Shown piece by piece: positions 1 to 9,402 of a stretch of DNA of 21,857 nt. Where the stretch lies: the NCBI GenBank assembly GCA_964496975.1, contig CAZCBN010000052.1, positions 1-21,857 on the forward strand. Reading direction: 5' to 3'. A program made the position numbers and the translations under genes. Every line of letters begins with the position of its first letter. The first letter of the stretch is position 1. Under the pieces are notes generated by a model. It did not search any database and had not been told where the DNA came from. It saw nothing but the letters and a program-made list of their open reading frames with translations. The stretch comes from CAZCBN01 sp964496975 (GTDB taxonomy: Bacteria > Planctomycetota > Phycisphaerae > Phycisphaerales > UBA1924).

Positions 1-249
1 GATGAGGAACCCCTCGACGACGAAGCCGCGGAAGACGAAGGCCATCGTGAGGCTGATGATGATGGCGATGAGGGTTTCTTTGACGCTGCCGCGGGGAGCG
101 TGGTGGGCGGGGCTGGGAGCGGTGGAGGCCGGGGACGCGGCGGGCGTGGTCGCGGCGGGCGGCGCGGGGGTGGGCTCGGCGGGAGAGCTGGCGTGGGGAC
201 CGGCTTGGGAACTGGCTTGGGAACTGGCTTGGGAACTGGCGTCTTGCAT
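1..249 (-). CDS. lepB: Signal peptidase I, N-terminal part (cut by left edge)
   Basis: Signal peptidase I cleaves signal peptides from exported proteins at the outer face of the inner membrane. Only the first 83 codons are in the window; the frame is open to base 1. Residues about 1-57 are a low-complexity Ala/Ser/Pro/Thr-rich cytoplasmic tail that contains three SSQA repeats. From about residue 61 the sequence runs into a membrane segment followed by the FRGFVVEGFLI stretch, which matches the family pattern of a transmembrane helix leading to (R)xFVVExFxIP just before the catalytic Ser box. The catalytic Ser and Lys lie outside the window. I chose the ATG at 249 because it is the first start after a -10-like TAGCCT only 9 bases upstream. 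The gene is divergent from the membrane protein at 297. The assignment rests on the short conserved segment and its position after a hydrophobic helix. Confidence 0.8.
   Translation of the reverse strand, partial: MQDASSQASSQASSQAGPHASSPAEPTPAPPAATTPAASPASTAPSPAHHAPRGSVKETLIAIIISLTMAFVFRGFVVEGFLI
202..240. repeat. Three 12-bp tandem repeats inside lepB
   Basis: The 12-mer GGCTTGGGAACT occurs three times in a row (202-213, 214-225, 226-237) and is followed by a partial fourth copy. Read on the minus strand it encodes the SSQA repeats in the disordered N-terminal tail of the signal peptidase. The period is a multiple of three, so copy-number changes would keep the frame. Confidence 0.95.
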
Positions 250-258
250 GGAGCGGAC

Positions 259-264
259 AGGCTA
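259..264 (-). promoter_or_regulatory. Candidate -10 element of lepB
   Basis: On the minus strand TAGCCT fits the TANNNT pattern of a sigma-70 -10 box. It ends 9 bases before the lepB ATG, so transcription would start at or within a few bases of the start codon. No clear -35 box is visible in the C-rich sequence upstream. The same hexamer lies 8 bases before the ClC gene start and in the promoter of the hydrolase gene at 14332. Confidence 0.35.
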
Positions 265-296
265 GCAGGGGGCGGGGGGCGGATGCGGGGGGGGCG

Positions 297-1568
297 ATGG
301 CTGAAGCACGTTGCGGGCTGGAGGCGGGCGGGCTGGACGCGGGCGGGCGGGGCGGGGGGGTGGCGAGCGGGATACGGCGCTGGGCGTTTGTGCTTGGCGT
401 CGCGGGCGCGTGTGGGGTCGCGCTTGGCAACCCGACGGCGGCGGGACTCGCCACGGAGTTTCATCTGACGCTTGGGATGGTGTTCATCGTGCTGGTCGAG
501 GGGATCGTGGCCGTGGCGTTCGGGGCGCGGGGACGGCGGCGGGCGTTCCTTTTGGTGCTCGCGGCGAATGTTCTGAGCGGGTGGATCGGGGTGCTGCTGG
601 TGGCCAGCACGCGGGCGGTGTGGCCGGCGGATGGGCTTGCGCTGCGGTGGGTGCCGACGGCGTCGGTCGTGGCGTTTGTCGTGATGGCGGTGCTGGGGCT
701 TGTGATCGAGTTCCCGCTGCTGTGGCTGGCGTTCCCGGCGCCGCGGCGGACCCGGGCGACGGTGTGGCGCGCGGTGAAGGCGGGGCTGGTGGGTGGGGCG
801 ATCACGAACGCGGGTGTTGCGTGGCTGTATTCGCTGACCACCGCGGACTCATTGGTGACGCGGTATCGGGAGTTGGACGGGCCGGGCGGGGTGGTGCGCG
901 GGACGGAGCCGGCGGAGACCGCGTGGGTGTACTTCATCGACGAGCGGCTGGAGAACGTGCGGCGGGTGCGGCTGGACGGCACTGGGGAAGAGGTGGTGCT
1001 GGAGGGGCCGGTCGCCAAGCATAAAGGGCTGTTTGTGTCGCTGGCACCGGATGGGACGTTGGAGGTGCTGGTGATGGACCTGGGCCTTGGCGACTTGCTG
1101 CCGCGGCGGGACGACGCGTTGTTGAAGGAAGAAGGCGTCCGCGTCGTGGCGTCTGACGCGGGCGAGGCGGGGAGCATGTGGTGGAGCGGGAGCGAATCCC
1201 CGGCGATGGCCGACTGGCCGTGGAGGCCCGCGGAGTTGAGATCCGCGGGGCGGCGGGCGGTGGAGTACAAGGTGAGCCGACTCCCGCACAGGGGCATTCA
1301 GGCGACACGGATGGAGGATGAGGTCGCGGGGGAGACGTGGTCGATCGCGCTGGCCGGGGCGTTGCGGGCGGAGGCGTTTACCCCGGGTTGGGTCACGACG
1401 CTGGATGACGGGGTGCTGGTGTTTGAGCTTCGCGACGGCGATTGGGACCGGCAGTGGAGCGCGGTGTACGTGCTGAATGAAGATCGGCGCACGTTTGCGA
1501 GGCTTTGCCGCGGGCGGCGGCCGGTGGTGGTGCTGGAGCGGGCGGCGGAGGGGTGGAAGGTGGAGTGA
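297..1568 (+). CDS. Multi-pass membrane protein of unknown function
   Basis: I do not recognise a family. The 423-residue product has about five hydrophobic segments in its first half (roughly residues 29-45, 57-77, 83-104, 118-146 and 160-178). A soluble part of about 240 residues follows, with alternating short strands (for example VYFIDERLENVRRVRLDG) that resemble the repeats of a beta-propeller or other beta-rich domain. The soluble part has several Trp and many Arg/Glu residues and no Cys cluster or obvious catalytic motif. Codons end mostly in G, as in the other plus-strand genes left of 9.4 kb. The start at 297 follows a G-run that could serve as a ribosome site; a GTG at 360 would remove a Gly/Ala-rich leader of 21 residues and is a plausible alternative. 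It is divergent from lepB and convergent with nuoF. Confidence 0.65.
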   Translation: MAEARCGLEAGGLDAGGRGGGVASGIRRWAFVLGVAGACGVALGNPTAAGLATEFHLTLGMVFIVLVEGIVAVAFGARGRRRAFLLVLAANVLSGWIGVLLVASTRAVWPADGLALRWVPTASVVAFVVMAVLGLVIEFPLLWLAFPAPRRTRATVWRAVKAGLVGGAITNAGVAWLYSLTTADSLVTRYRELDGPGGVVRGTEPAETAWVYFIDERLENVRRVRLDGTGEEVVLEGPVAKHKGLFVSLAPDGTLEVLVMDLGLGDLLPRRDDALLKEEGVRVVASDAGEAGSMWWSGSESPAMADWPWRPAELRSAGRRAVEYKVSRLPHRGIQATRMEDEVAGETWSIALAGALRAEAFTPGWVTTLDDGVLVFELRDGDWDRQWSAVYVLNEDRRTFARLCRGRRPVVVLERAAEGWKVE

Positions 1569-1679
1569 GCACGGAAGGCGGCGCGGGCGCGCGGCGTGGC
1601 ACCGCAGCGGGCGAGAGGTGTGCCCGTGAGCCGAGGGGCGGCCGCGTGTGCGTGTCGCGGTGGTGGGGGGTGGGAGTGA

Positions 1680-3125
<1,446 letters not shown>

Positions 3126-3854
3126 GTTGAGGTGCTCGTGGCTGGCGGGGGTGCGTTGGTGTCGCGCGGGTCGGGCGATCGGGGGCCGGTCCGGCGCCCG
3201 GCGCGCGGCCGGGTTGGGCCCGGCGTGCAGCGGGTGTGGTGCCGGTCGGGGCCCGGTCGGGGCCTGTGCGACGAGACAGGGTACTCGGTTCGCCTTGGTG
3301 CGGGCGGGCCAAGGATGGGTTCGCCGCGCGGCGGGGGTCGATTCGCGGTCGGTGGGGCTGGCGCGGGTTGATGGTGCGTTTGATCGGTTTGCGGACGGGG
3401 TGCATGGCCCCGGGTGGGTGCGAGATGGGGTATTCGAGCGGGATGGGGCGTCGGGTGATGTCCCGACTTTGCGCTCCTTTGACAACTTCAGTGGCGAGAG
3501 GAAGATGCCGTGATATACCTAAGCGTCTATCGCTTCCGGACTACCGGTGCAGGCTGGTGAGGAGAGCCGCACCGGGTTGGGTTGAGACGGCGGTTCGGCG
3601 GAAGCCGGCCGGGTGTGGGAGGGGTGGGGCGTGGGGTGAGCAGCGTGGGCTTTCGGTCTGTTCGTGCGTCTCGGGAAGAGGCGTGCGGGGTGTTGTCGTG
3701 TCGTTTTCGATGTTGAGATTGGATCGGTGCCGGGGCCTTTGCGCCGCGGGGTTTGAGGCGGCGGGGTGCTTGGCGAGTTGGCTGCGGCGTGGGCTTCGTG
3801 GGCTCCGTAGGCCGCGCGGCTGCGTGCAGGGTTCTTAAAAAGAAGGAGTGTGCT
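3126..3854. other. 729-bp intergenic stretch, divergent upstream region
   Basis: This lies between the starts of nuoF (minus) and the haloperoxidase gene (plus), so it should hold both promoters. Open frames here translate to Pro/Arg- or Gly/Arg-rich strings without domain character, and I see no RNA gene. A small AT-richer island at about 3475-3535 contains TTGACA (3479-3484) and a TGATAT 26 bases further on, which is too far for a standard promoter, plus a 5-bp inverted repeat AAGCG/CGCTT (3521-3535). The only firm signal is the AAGGAG ribosome site at 3843-3848. Confidence 0.5.
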
Positions 3855-5261
3855 ATGCGTGCGTGTCGGGTCATGGCGGTTGCGGCCGTCGCGGGGATGT
3901 GCGCGAGCGCGTTCGGAACGAACGTGATCGCGCAGTGGAACGAGGCGTTCATCCAGGCGACGCGTGACCAGCCGCTCGCGGGGCCGGGCTTTATCAGCCG
4001 GGCGAGCGCGATGATGCACGTCGCGATGTACAACGCGGTGAACGCGGTGAACGGCGGGTACGAGTCGTACGGCGGGTTCAACGGCTCGGCGGCGGGGAAC
4101 ACGTCGCGCGAGGCGGCGGCGGCCGTGGCGGCGAACCAGGTGCTCAAGAGTGTGCTGGCGCCGAACCAGCACGCGGCGCTGGACTCGCTGCTGAACACGC
4201 AGCTCGCGGGGATTGCTGACGTGGCGGCGCGGAACAACGGCATCATGCTGGGGATGTCGGCGGCGAACCACATGATCAACCTGCGGTCGGGCGACGGCTC
4301 GGGGAACCCGATCTCGTACACGCCGGGAACGAACCCGGGCGACTGGCAGCCGACGCAGCCGGGCAACCCGGTGCACCCGCACTGGGGGAACGTGCAGACG
4401 TTCGGGCTGAACAACGGGTCGCAATTCCGTCCGAACCGGCTCGAGTCGTACGGCACGATGGACAACTTCCTGCAGAGCCAGGAGTGGGCGGACAACTACA
4501 ACGAGGTGAAGGCCCTCGGGTCGATCGACTCGTGGACGCCGGCGGACGAGGAGTACCAGGTCGCGTTCTTCTGGGGCAACGACCGCGACGGCACCAGCAA
4601 GCCGCCGGGCCAGTTGAACCAGATCACGCAGGCGTACGCGGACCGTGCCTTCCAGGGGCTGAGCGCCGAGGCGCGGATCGAGCAGGAGAGCCGGCTGTTT
4701 GCGCTGGTGAACCTGGCGATGGCGGACGCGGGCATCGCGGCGTGGGACAGCAAGTACAACACGGACTTTGATCTGTGGCGTCCCATCACGGCGATCCAGA
4801 ACGGGGACTTTGACGGCAACGACCAGACGGCCGGCGACCCGAACTGGCAGCCGCTGAACAACGTGGACCCGGACGGCCCGGGCCCGATGACGGCGGACCC
4901 GTTCAGCCCGCAGTTCCCGGCGTGGGTGTCGGGGCACGCGACGTTCGGCGCGGCGCACGCGGGCATCATGGCCGCGTTCTTCGGCTCGGACTCGTTCGAG
5001 GCGATGTCGTTCGGGACGGACGATCCGTACGTGCCGGGCCTGACGCGTGAGTTCGATAGCTGGAGCGAGATGGCCTGGGAGAACGCGTTGAGCCGTCTCT
5101 TCCTGGGCGTGCACTACCGCATCGACGCGGTGGACGGCAACGCGCTGGGCTTCGACATCGCGCAGTGGATCTTCGCGAACTATCTGCGCCGCGTGCCGGC
5201 GCCGGGTGGCGTCGCGCTGCTGGCGGTGGCGGGGCTTGCGGCGTCGCGTCGCCGGCGTTGA
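3855..5261 (+). CDS. Secreted vanadium-haloperoxidase-like PAP2 protein with PEP-CTERM-like tail
   Basis: The product belongs to the vanadium-dependent haloperoxidase / PAP2 acid phosphatase superfamily. These enzymes bind vanadate or phosphate and either oxidise halides with peroxide or hydrolyse phosphoesters. The 468-residue protein has an N-terminal signal peptide (residues 1 to about 20, ending ASAFG). The anion-site residues are visible: Lys300, Arg309-Pro310, SGHAT (359-363, His361) and SRLFLGVH (413-420) with Arg414 and His420. The Arg-to-His spacing of six matches the family. The Lys-to-Arg spacing is two residues longer than in the classical KX6RP motif. The last 22 residues have a PAPG box, a hydrophobic helix and a final Arg cluster, as in PEP-CTERM proteins sorted by exosortase. 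The ATG at 3855 has AAGGAG six bases upstream. A terminator follows at 5303. Haloperoxidase or phosphatase activity cannot be told apart from sequence alone. Confidence 0.85.
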   Translation: MRACRVMAVAAVAGMCASAFGTNVIAQWNEAFIQATRDQPLAGPGFISRASAMMHVAMYNAVNAVNGGYESYGGFNGSAAGNTSREAAAAVAANQVLKSVLAPNQHAALDSLLNTQLAGIADVAARNNGIMLGMSAANHMINLRSGDGSGNPISYTPGTNPGDWQPTQPGNPVHPHWGNVQTFGLNNGSQFRPNRLESYGTMDNFLQSQEWADNYNEVKALGSIDSWTPADEEYQVAFFWGNDRDGTSKPPGQLNQITQAYADRAFQGLSAEARIEQESRLFALVNLAMADAGIAAWDSKYNTDFDLWRPITAIQNGDFDGNDQTAGDPNWQPLNNVDPDGPGPMTADPFSPQFPAWVSGHATFGAAHAGIMAAFFGSDSFEAMSFGTDDPYVPGLTREFDSWSEMAWENALSRLFLGVHYRIDAVDGNALGFDIAQWIFANYLRRVPAPGGVALLAVAGLAASRRRR

Positions 5262-5302
5262 GTTGGGGCTTTCGCGCGGCTCATCCTGGTGACTGAAACG
5301 AG

Positions 5303-5331
5303 AAACGCCGCGGGGAGGCCCGCGGCGTTTT
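5303..5331. terminator. Bidirectional intrinsic terminator
   Basis: A perfect 11-bp stem, AAACGCCGCGG (5303-5313) with CCGCGGCGTTT (5320-5330), encloses a 6-base loop. It is followed by T on the plus strand, and the mirrored A-run gives a T-run on the minus strand. It lies between two convergent genes, the haloperoxidase and the tailed protein at 5383, and can serve both. Confidence 0.85.
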
Positions 5332-5382
5332 CATTCGCATGCTCATGCCCCGAGACGTCGGCCTCGCTGTGGCGAGACCGTG

Positions 5383-6099
5383 TCAGGGGCAAGGCTGGTC
5401 AAACAGGGCGAGGAAGTCGAAAAGGTCGAAGATGTCGCCGCCGCTCGTGTCGGCGTTGAAATCTTCGCCGAGGTCGAGGGCGGCGAGGAAGTCGAACAGG
5501 TCAAAGATGTCGCCGACAATGCCGTCGTTGTTGAAGTCGGCGGGGCACTCGATCGGCGTCGCCTCCACGCGGATCTGGTGGGGGTTGTCAGCGCCCTGGG
5601 AGCCCCAGGTCACGCCGTAGTCCTCGGAATAGGTGAACGGGCCGATGGCCCCGGGCCCTGCGAAGCCGTTCCCCTCGGCGTAGGCGAACGCGAATGACCC
5701 GGCGCTCGCGGGCCCCAGGGCGATCCAGTAGGTCCCATTCGGACGCAGGGTCACGGGGGTTGTGGGCGTGAGCGTGACGACCGAAAGTCCGGTTGCGGGC
5801 AAGGGTTCCACGATGCACGCGGTCAACGGCGCTGCATCGGGAAATGAACCGAGGCTGAGCCGGGCGACGGGGTCGACGTCCGCCGTCGCGTCCCCCACGA
5901 GCACTTGCACGAAGTCCAACCGGTAGTGGCCCGGACTCACAAACGCCTGGGCCGCCCACAACACGTCGGGCGCCGTGGTTCCGAGCACGGTCCTGGCCCT
6001 GACAGGCTCGCCGAGATTGTCAACAACCGTGTCCGCACGGGCCGCGCTGGAAGCGGCCCACGCCGCGGCCGCGCAGCAGATTTTGATCTTCGCCGACAT
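5383..6099 (-). CDS. Secreted protein with duplicated dockerin-like C-terminal tail
   Basis: The 238-residue product starts with a signal peptide (MSAKIKICCAAAAWAASSA, cleavage probably near ARADT). The middle part (about 24-183) is a beta-rich domain with LGEPVRART, a segment around AAQAFVSPGHYRLDFVQV and WIALGPASAGSF. It resembles the choice-of-anchor type of surface domain; I infer this from general character and not from a definite motif. The tail (185-238) has two 25-26-residue units, each with an Asp-Phe-Asn-x-Asp loop followed by DIFDLFDFLA, and it ends in Cys-Pro. Such loops resemble the calcium loops of dockerin or EF-hand repeats and probably act in surface anchoring or sorting. The ATG at 6099 is preceded by GAAGAAAGGG. 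A longer open frame back to 6180 would put 27 residues in front of the signal peptide and is unlikely. It lies 163 bases downstream of lpdA on the same strand. Confidence 0.75.
   Translation of the reverse strand: MSAKIKICCAAAAWAASSAARADTVVDNLGEPVRARTVLGTTAPDVLWAAQAFVSPGHYRLDFVQVLVGDATADVDPVARLSLGSFPDAAPLTACIVEPLPATGLSVVTLTPTTPVTLRPNGTYWIALGPASAGSFAFAYAEGNGFAGPGAIGPFTYSEDYGVTWGSQGADNPHQIRVEATPIECPADFNNDGIVGDIFDLFDFLAALDLGEDFNADTSGGDIFDLFDFLALFDQPCP
5386..5538 (-). repeat. Two dockerin-like tail units (within CDS 5383-6099)
   Basis: Unit 1 is at 5538-5464 and unit 2 at 5463-5386. Both encode Asp-Phe-Asn-x-Asp, a 4-residue spacer and DIFDLFDFLA. The same arrangement occurs on the plus strand at 9245-9397. 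Confidence 0.9.
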
Positions 6100-6186
6100 G
6101 ATGTCCCTTTCTTCCGTTGGGTCTAGGCGCCACGCGCGCCGCATGAACCACGTGGAAACTACCGGAAGTGTCGGACTCAACCAAGC

Positions 6187-6212
6187 GAAAAACCCGCGAC
6201 ATCCCTGCGGTT
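6187..6212 (-). terminator. Possible terminator after lpdA
   Basis: Read on the minus strand, AACCGC and GCGGGTT can pair around a 9-base loop, with one bulged G, and are followed directly by a run of T. It lies downstream of lpdA and upstream of the tailed-protein gene, so it would separate the two. The stem is short and imperfect. Confidence 0.4.
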
Positions 6213-6262
6213 GGCGCGTGGCATCGGGCCGCGACGTGTACCGGCCGGGTTGTCCCGCCGTC

Positions 6263-7831
6263 TCACGCGTTGATGACGCGTCCCTCGCTCGCGAGGGCGG
6301 CCTCGTGCACGCTCTCGTGCATGGTGGGGTGGGCGTGGATGGTGGCGATGAGTTCCTCGGTGGTCGCCTCGAGGCGGCGGGCGAGGCTCAGCTCGGCGAT
6401 GAGCTCGGTGGCCTGGTCGCCCATGATGTGGGCGCCGAGGACCTCGCCGCGCGGCAGGCCGCGGATGATCTTCACGAAGCCCTCGGTGTGCTTGCTGGCG
6501 ATGGCCTTGCCGAGCGCGGTGAAGGGGAAGGTGCCGACCTCGTAGTCCTCGCCCTTCTTGAGGCCGCGCTGCTTGAGGGCGCGTTCGGTGTAGCCGACGC
6601 TGGCGACCTGGGGCTGGCAGTAGGTGCAGCCGGGGATGACGGTGTAGTCGATGGGGATGGGCTCGTGGTGGAGCTTGCCCTCGGCGAAGGCGATGCGCTC
6701 GACGCAGAGGACGGCCTCTTCGCCGGCGACGTGGGCGAGCCACGGGGGGCCGATGACGTCGCCGATGGCGTAGACGCCGCTGACGCTGGTCTTGTAGGTG
6801 AGGGGCTTGGCGTCGGCGGGGCTGTCGGGGCCGAGAGGGACGTAGTCGGTCTTGATGTGGCCCTTGACGGTTTCGAGGCCGAGGCTCGGGTCAAAGAGGC
6901 CGTCGAAGCGGCCCTGCACGCCGACGGCGAGGAGGATGCGGTCGGCGTCGATGACCTTGGCCTCTTTGTGGACGGGGTCGCCGTCCTTGAAGGGGGCGAT
7001 GGTCGCCTTGACGCCCGCGCCGGAGGTGTCGACGGCGGTGAGGGTGTGGCCCAGGTGGAAGTCGATGCCGAGCTTCTTGTAGTGCTTGAGCATCGCGGCG
7101 GAGACGTCGTCGTCCTCGACGGGGAGGATGCGGTCCATCATCTCGACGATGGTGACCTTGGTGCCGAAGGAGTGGTAGAAGTAGCCGAACTCCATGCCGA
7201 TGGCGCCGCTGCCGACGATCAGCAGGTGCTTGGGGCGCTCCTGGTTGTACATGGCCTCGCGGGCGCCCCAGATCTTCTTGCCGTCGAAGCGGGCGAAGGG
7301 GAGGTCTCGGGCGACGGAGCCGGTGGCGACGATGACGCGGCCCGCGGTGATGGTCTGGCGGGGCGCCGCGGCGGGCTTGGCGGGGGCGCTGGTGAGCTCT
7401 TCCTTGACCTCGCAGTCAAAGAGCTGGACCTCGCAGGGGGTGCCGCCGGTGGCGCCCTTGGTGATCTTGGCGTGGGCGGTGAAGTGCTGGATCTTGTTCT
7501 TCTTCATCAGGAACTCAACGCCCTTGTTGAGTTTCCCGGCGACGTCGCGGCTGCGGCCGATGACCTTGGACCAGTCGAAGTCGACCTTGCCCTCGATCTT
7601 CAGTCCCCACTCCTCCTGCTTGGCGAGCTTTTCCATGAGCTCGGCGTTGGAGAGGAGGGCCTTGCTGGGGATGCAGCCCCAGTTGAGGCAGACGCCGCCG
7701 AGCTTGGCGCGCTCGACGATGGCGGTGCGGTAGCCGAGCTGGGCCGCGCGGATGGCGCCGACGTAGCCGCCGGGGCCGCCGCCGATGACGACGATGTCGA
7801 AGTGGTTGGGGTTCGGGGCGGTGTCTGCCAT
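6263..7831 (-). CDS. lpdA: Dihydrolipoyl dehydrogenase (E3)
   Basis: This FAD enzyme reoxidises the lipoyl groups of 2-oxo acid dehydrogenase complexes and of the glycine cleavage system, passing electrons to NAD+. The 522-residue product has the FAD loop GGGPGGY (17-23), the redox disulfide in GGVCLNWGCIPSK (Cys48 and Cys53), the NAD-binding GSGAIGMEF loop, a second FAD segment around VYAIGDVIG and the C-terminal His-Glu pair HPTMHE (His501, Glu506). All catalytic parts are present. It is about 50 residues longer than common E3 proteins. Part of this is an Ala/Pro/Lys-rich insert (containing APAKPAAAPRQT) before the ATGS segment. The ATG at 7831 has GGAG about 10 bases upstream and starts just before the conserved N-terminus. 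A TACTAT sequence at 7893-7888 could be its -10 box. No E1 or E2 gene is adjacent. Confidence 0.95.
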   Translation of the reverse strand: MADTAPNPNHFDIVVIGGGPGGYVGAIRAAQLGYRTAIVERAKLGGVCLNWGCIPSKALLSNAELMEKLAKQEEWGLKIEGKVDFDWSKVIGRSRDVAGKLNKGVEFLMKKNKIQHFTAHAKITKGATGGTPCEVQLFDCEVKEELTSAPAKPAAAPRQTITAGRVIVATGSVARDLPFARFDGKKIWGAREAMYNQERPKHLLIVGSGAIGMEFGYFYHSFGTKVTIVEMMDRILPVEDDDVSAAMLKHYKKLGIDFHLGHTLTAVDTSGAGVKATIAPFKDGDPVHKEAKVIDADRILLAVGVQGRFDGLFDPSLGLETVKGHIKTDYVPLGPDSPADAKPLTYKTSVSGVYAIGDVIGPPWLAHVAGEEAVLCVERIAFAEGKLHHEPIPIDYTVIPGCTYCQPQVASVGYTERALKQRGLKKGEDYEVGTFPFTALGKAIASKHTEGFVKIIRGLPRGEVLGAHIMGDQATELIAELSLARRLEATTEELIATIHAHPTMHESVHEAALASEGRVINA

Positions 7832-8074
7832 GGCGGTGCTCCGGGTGGGGGCGGCGTTGGTGCGAATGTCCGCCCCCGTCTCAAGCGATAGTACCGCCCA
7901 GCCCACGGGGGGCCCATCTGGTATGGGCGGTGCCCGTGGGTCGGACGCGCGGGGCGCGAGAATCGGGCGAAAGCCGGGTTGCGGCGATGCAGGACGGCTT
8001 GTCCAATGGTCAAGAGTCGACGCCGCTCCGTTGGGGCGGAAGGCCTTGAGGGTCGCGCTTTCGGAGGGCTCGGG

Positions 8075-9400
8075 ATGACTTCGAACATCGACCGAAGGAA
8101 CTGGCGTCCCGCGGCGGTGAGTGGCTTCGCTGTGTGCGTTCTGCTCGCTTCATCGCGGGCGATCGGGCAAGTGGCGGTGGTCGATGGGGCGGTGAGTGTC
8201 TTCGGCCAGACGAACGGGACGCGAGGGACCCACAGCATCGGCGGGGGCGCGGCCGCCGCGGGCGGTCGATCGCAGGCCAGCGGCGGCACGAGCAGCGGTC
8301 TCGTGGGTTCTACGGCGGACATCTCGATCAACAGCGGGCCGGATGGCTTGGGCGGCTACTTCGTGAGCGTGAACGGGTACGTCGACGCCGGGTACTCGTG
8401 CCAGGGCGGGCCGACCGAAACATCGGTCTTTGTCAGCGCGCATAACATCGAGATCTCCCTCTCGGACTGGTACGAGTACCGGTTCAGCTCGTCGGACTTC
8501 AACTTTTCCGGCGGCTTCTTTGGTTCGGGCACGATCGGGCCCGGGGTGTACACAATCTTTGGCGAGGTGGGCCGGAGCCGCGGCTTAACGTTTCCGTCTG
8601 CGTTGCTCGAGCTCACGCCGACATCGGCTCCGGGCGGTGGTGTTGGTTCACCCGGCGGCTTCGACGCCCCCGATGCACCGTCACGCGCGTCGGCCGCGAC
8701 GGCACGCGGCGGGAGCCCTGGGGTCCGCTTTCTCTCGGGAAGGCTTCACACCCGGCTCGGCACCGCGATTGACTCGTGGCAGCCGTTCAACTACAGCGCG
8801 GAGGCAAAGCCGTCGAGCGTGGGGCCGGTGGGCTATGCGATGCCGGTCGGGGGCGGGCTGGGTCACGCCAACGCGTTGGCGACCATCACGCCGGTTCTCG
8901 GCAGCCACATGATGCGGATCATCGCGGACGTGGCGGCCGACGCGGGTTGCTCGCCAGAGTTTGGCGGCGTCGCGGCGATCGTCTCGACCTTCAATCCCAA
9001 CCAGCCGACGGCGCCGGCGACGCCGCTTGTGTTGGAGCTCGACTCCGACATGACGGTCACGGGATCGACGGGCGCGTCGTGGCTCAGCGTCACGCCGTTG
9101 ACCGGCGCGATCCTGGGGGCACGTTGGCGCGCGGGCACGTATCGGCTTGACGCGGCGCTGGCCATCGAGGCGGAGCCGCTAAGGGACTCCTCGCTCCTCG
9201 GCGCCGTGAACCTGCTGTTCTCGCCGTTGCCACCGTGTCCCGCCGACTTCAACGGCGACACCACGCCCGGCGACATCTTCGACCTGTTTGATTTCCTCGC
9301 CGCCCTCGACGGCGGGCTGGACTTCAACGGCGACACGACGCCCGCCGACATCTTCGATCTGTTCGACTTCCTCGCGGTGCTCGACGCCGGCTGCCCATAA
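8075..9400 (+). CDS. Secreted protein of unknown function with duplicated dockerin-like tail
   Basis: The 441-residue product has a signal peptide (hydrophobic core about 15-25, cleavage probably after AIGQ). The mature part starts Gly/Ala/Ser-rich, continues with a beta-rich region (FNFSGGFFGSGTIGPGVYTI and similar) and holds no motif I can assign. The tail (388-441) has two 25-residue units, each with DFNGDTTP followed by DIFDLFDFLA, ending in Cys-Pro. It is nearly identical to the tail of the protein at 5383-6099, which suggests the same sorting or anchoring machinery. The ATG at 8075 has GGAGGG at 8063-8068, six bases away. An upstream in-frame ATG at 7979 would spoil the signal peptide. 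It is divergent from lpdA. Codon use shifts from G-ending to C-ending along the gene, at the point where the strand skew of the window changes sign. Confidence 0.75.
   Translation: MTSNIDRRNWRPAAVSGFAVCVLLASSRAIGQVAVVDGAVSVFGQTNGTRGTHSIGGGAAAAGGRSQASGGTSSGLVGSTADISINSGPDGLGGYFVSVNGYVDAGYSCQGGPTETSVFVSAHNIEISLSDWYEYRFSSSDFNFSGGFFGSGTIGPGVYTIFGEVGRSRGLTFPSALLELTPTSAPGGGVGSPGGFDAPDAPSRASAATARGGSPGVRFLSGRLHTRLGTAIDSWQPFNYSAEAKPSSVGPVGYAMPVGGGLGHANALATITPVLGSHMMRIIADVAADAGCSPEFGGVAAIVSTFNPNQPTAPATPLVLELDSDMTVTGSTGASWLSVTPLTGAILGARWRAGTYRLDAALAIEAEPLRDSSLLGAVNLLFSPLPPCPADFNGDTTPGDIFDLFDFLAALDGGLDFNGDTTPADIFDLFDFLAVLDAGCP
9245..9397 (+). repeat. Two dockerin-like tail units (within CDS 8075-9400)
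   Basis: Unit 1 is at 9245-9319 and unit 2 at 9320-9397. They are close at the DNA level, both encoding DFNGDTTP, one variable residue and DIFDLFDFLA. This points to a recent internal duplication or to gene conversion. Confidence 0.9.
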
Positions 9401-9402
9401 CC

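Noticed and set aside
3126..3485. N-terminal extension of NuoF by 120 codons
   Set aside because: The in-frame extension is Pro/Arg/Ala-rich, starts at a TTG and is unlike any NuoF N-terminus.
3479..3516. Promoter TTGACA ... TGATAT
   Set aside because: The spacing of 26 bases is too long for sigma-70 and no gene starts shortly downstream.
3519..5114. Minus-strand open frame (531 codons) opposite the haloperoxidase gene
   Set aside because: Arg/Val/His-rich string typical of an antisense frame; the plus-strand protein has a signal peptide and active-site motifs.
5975..7891. Long plus-strand open frame (638 codons) opposite lpdA
   Set aside because: Composition is Asp/Gly/Val/Ala repeats opposite a clear enzyme gene; no start signal.
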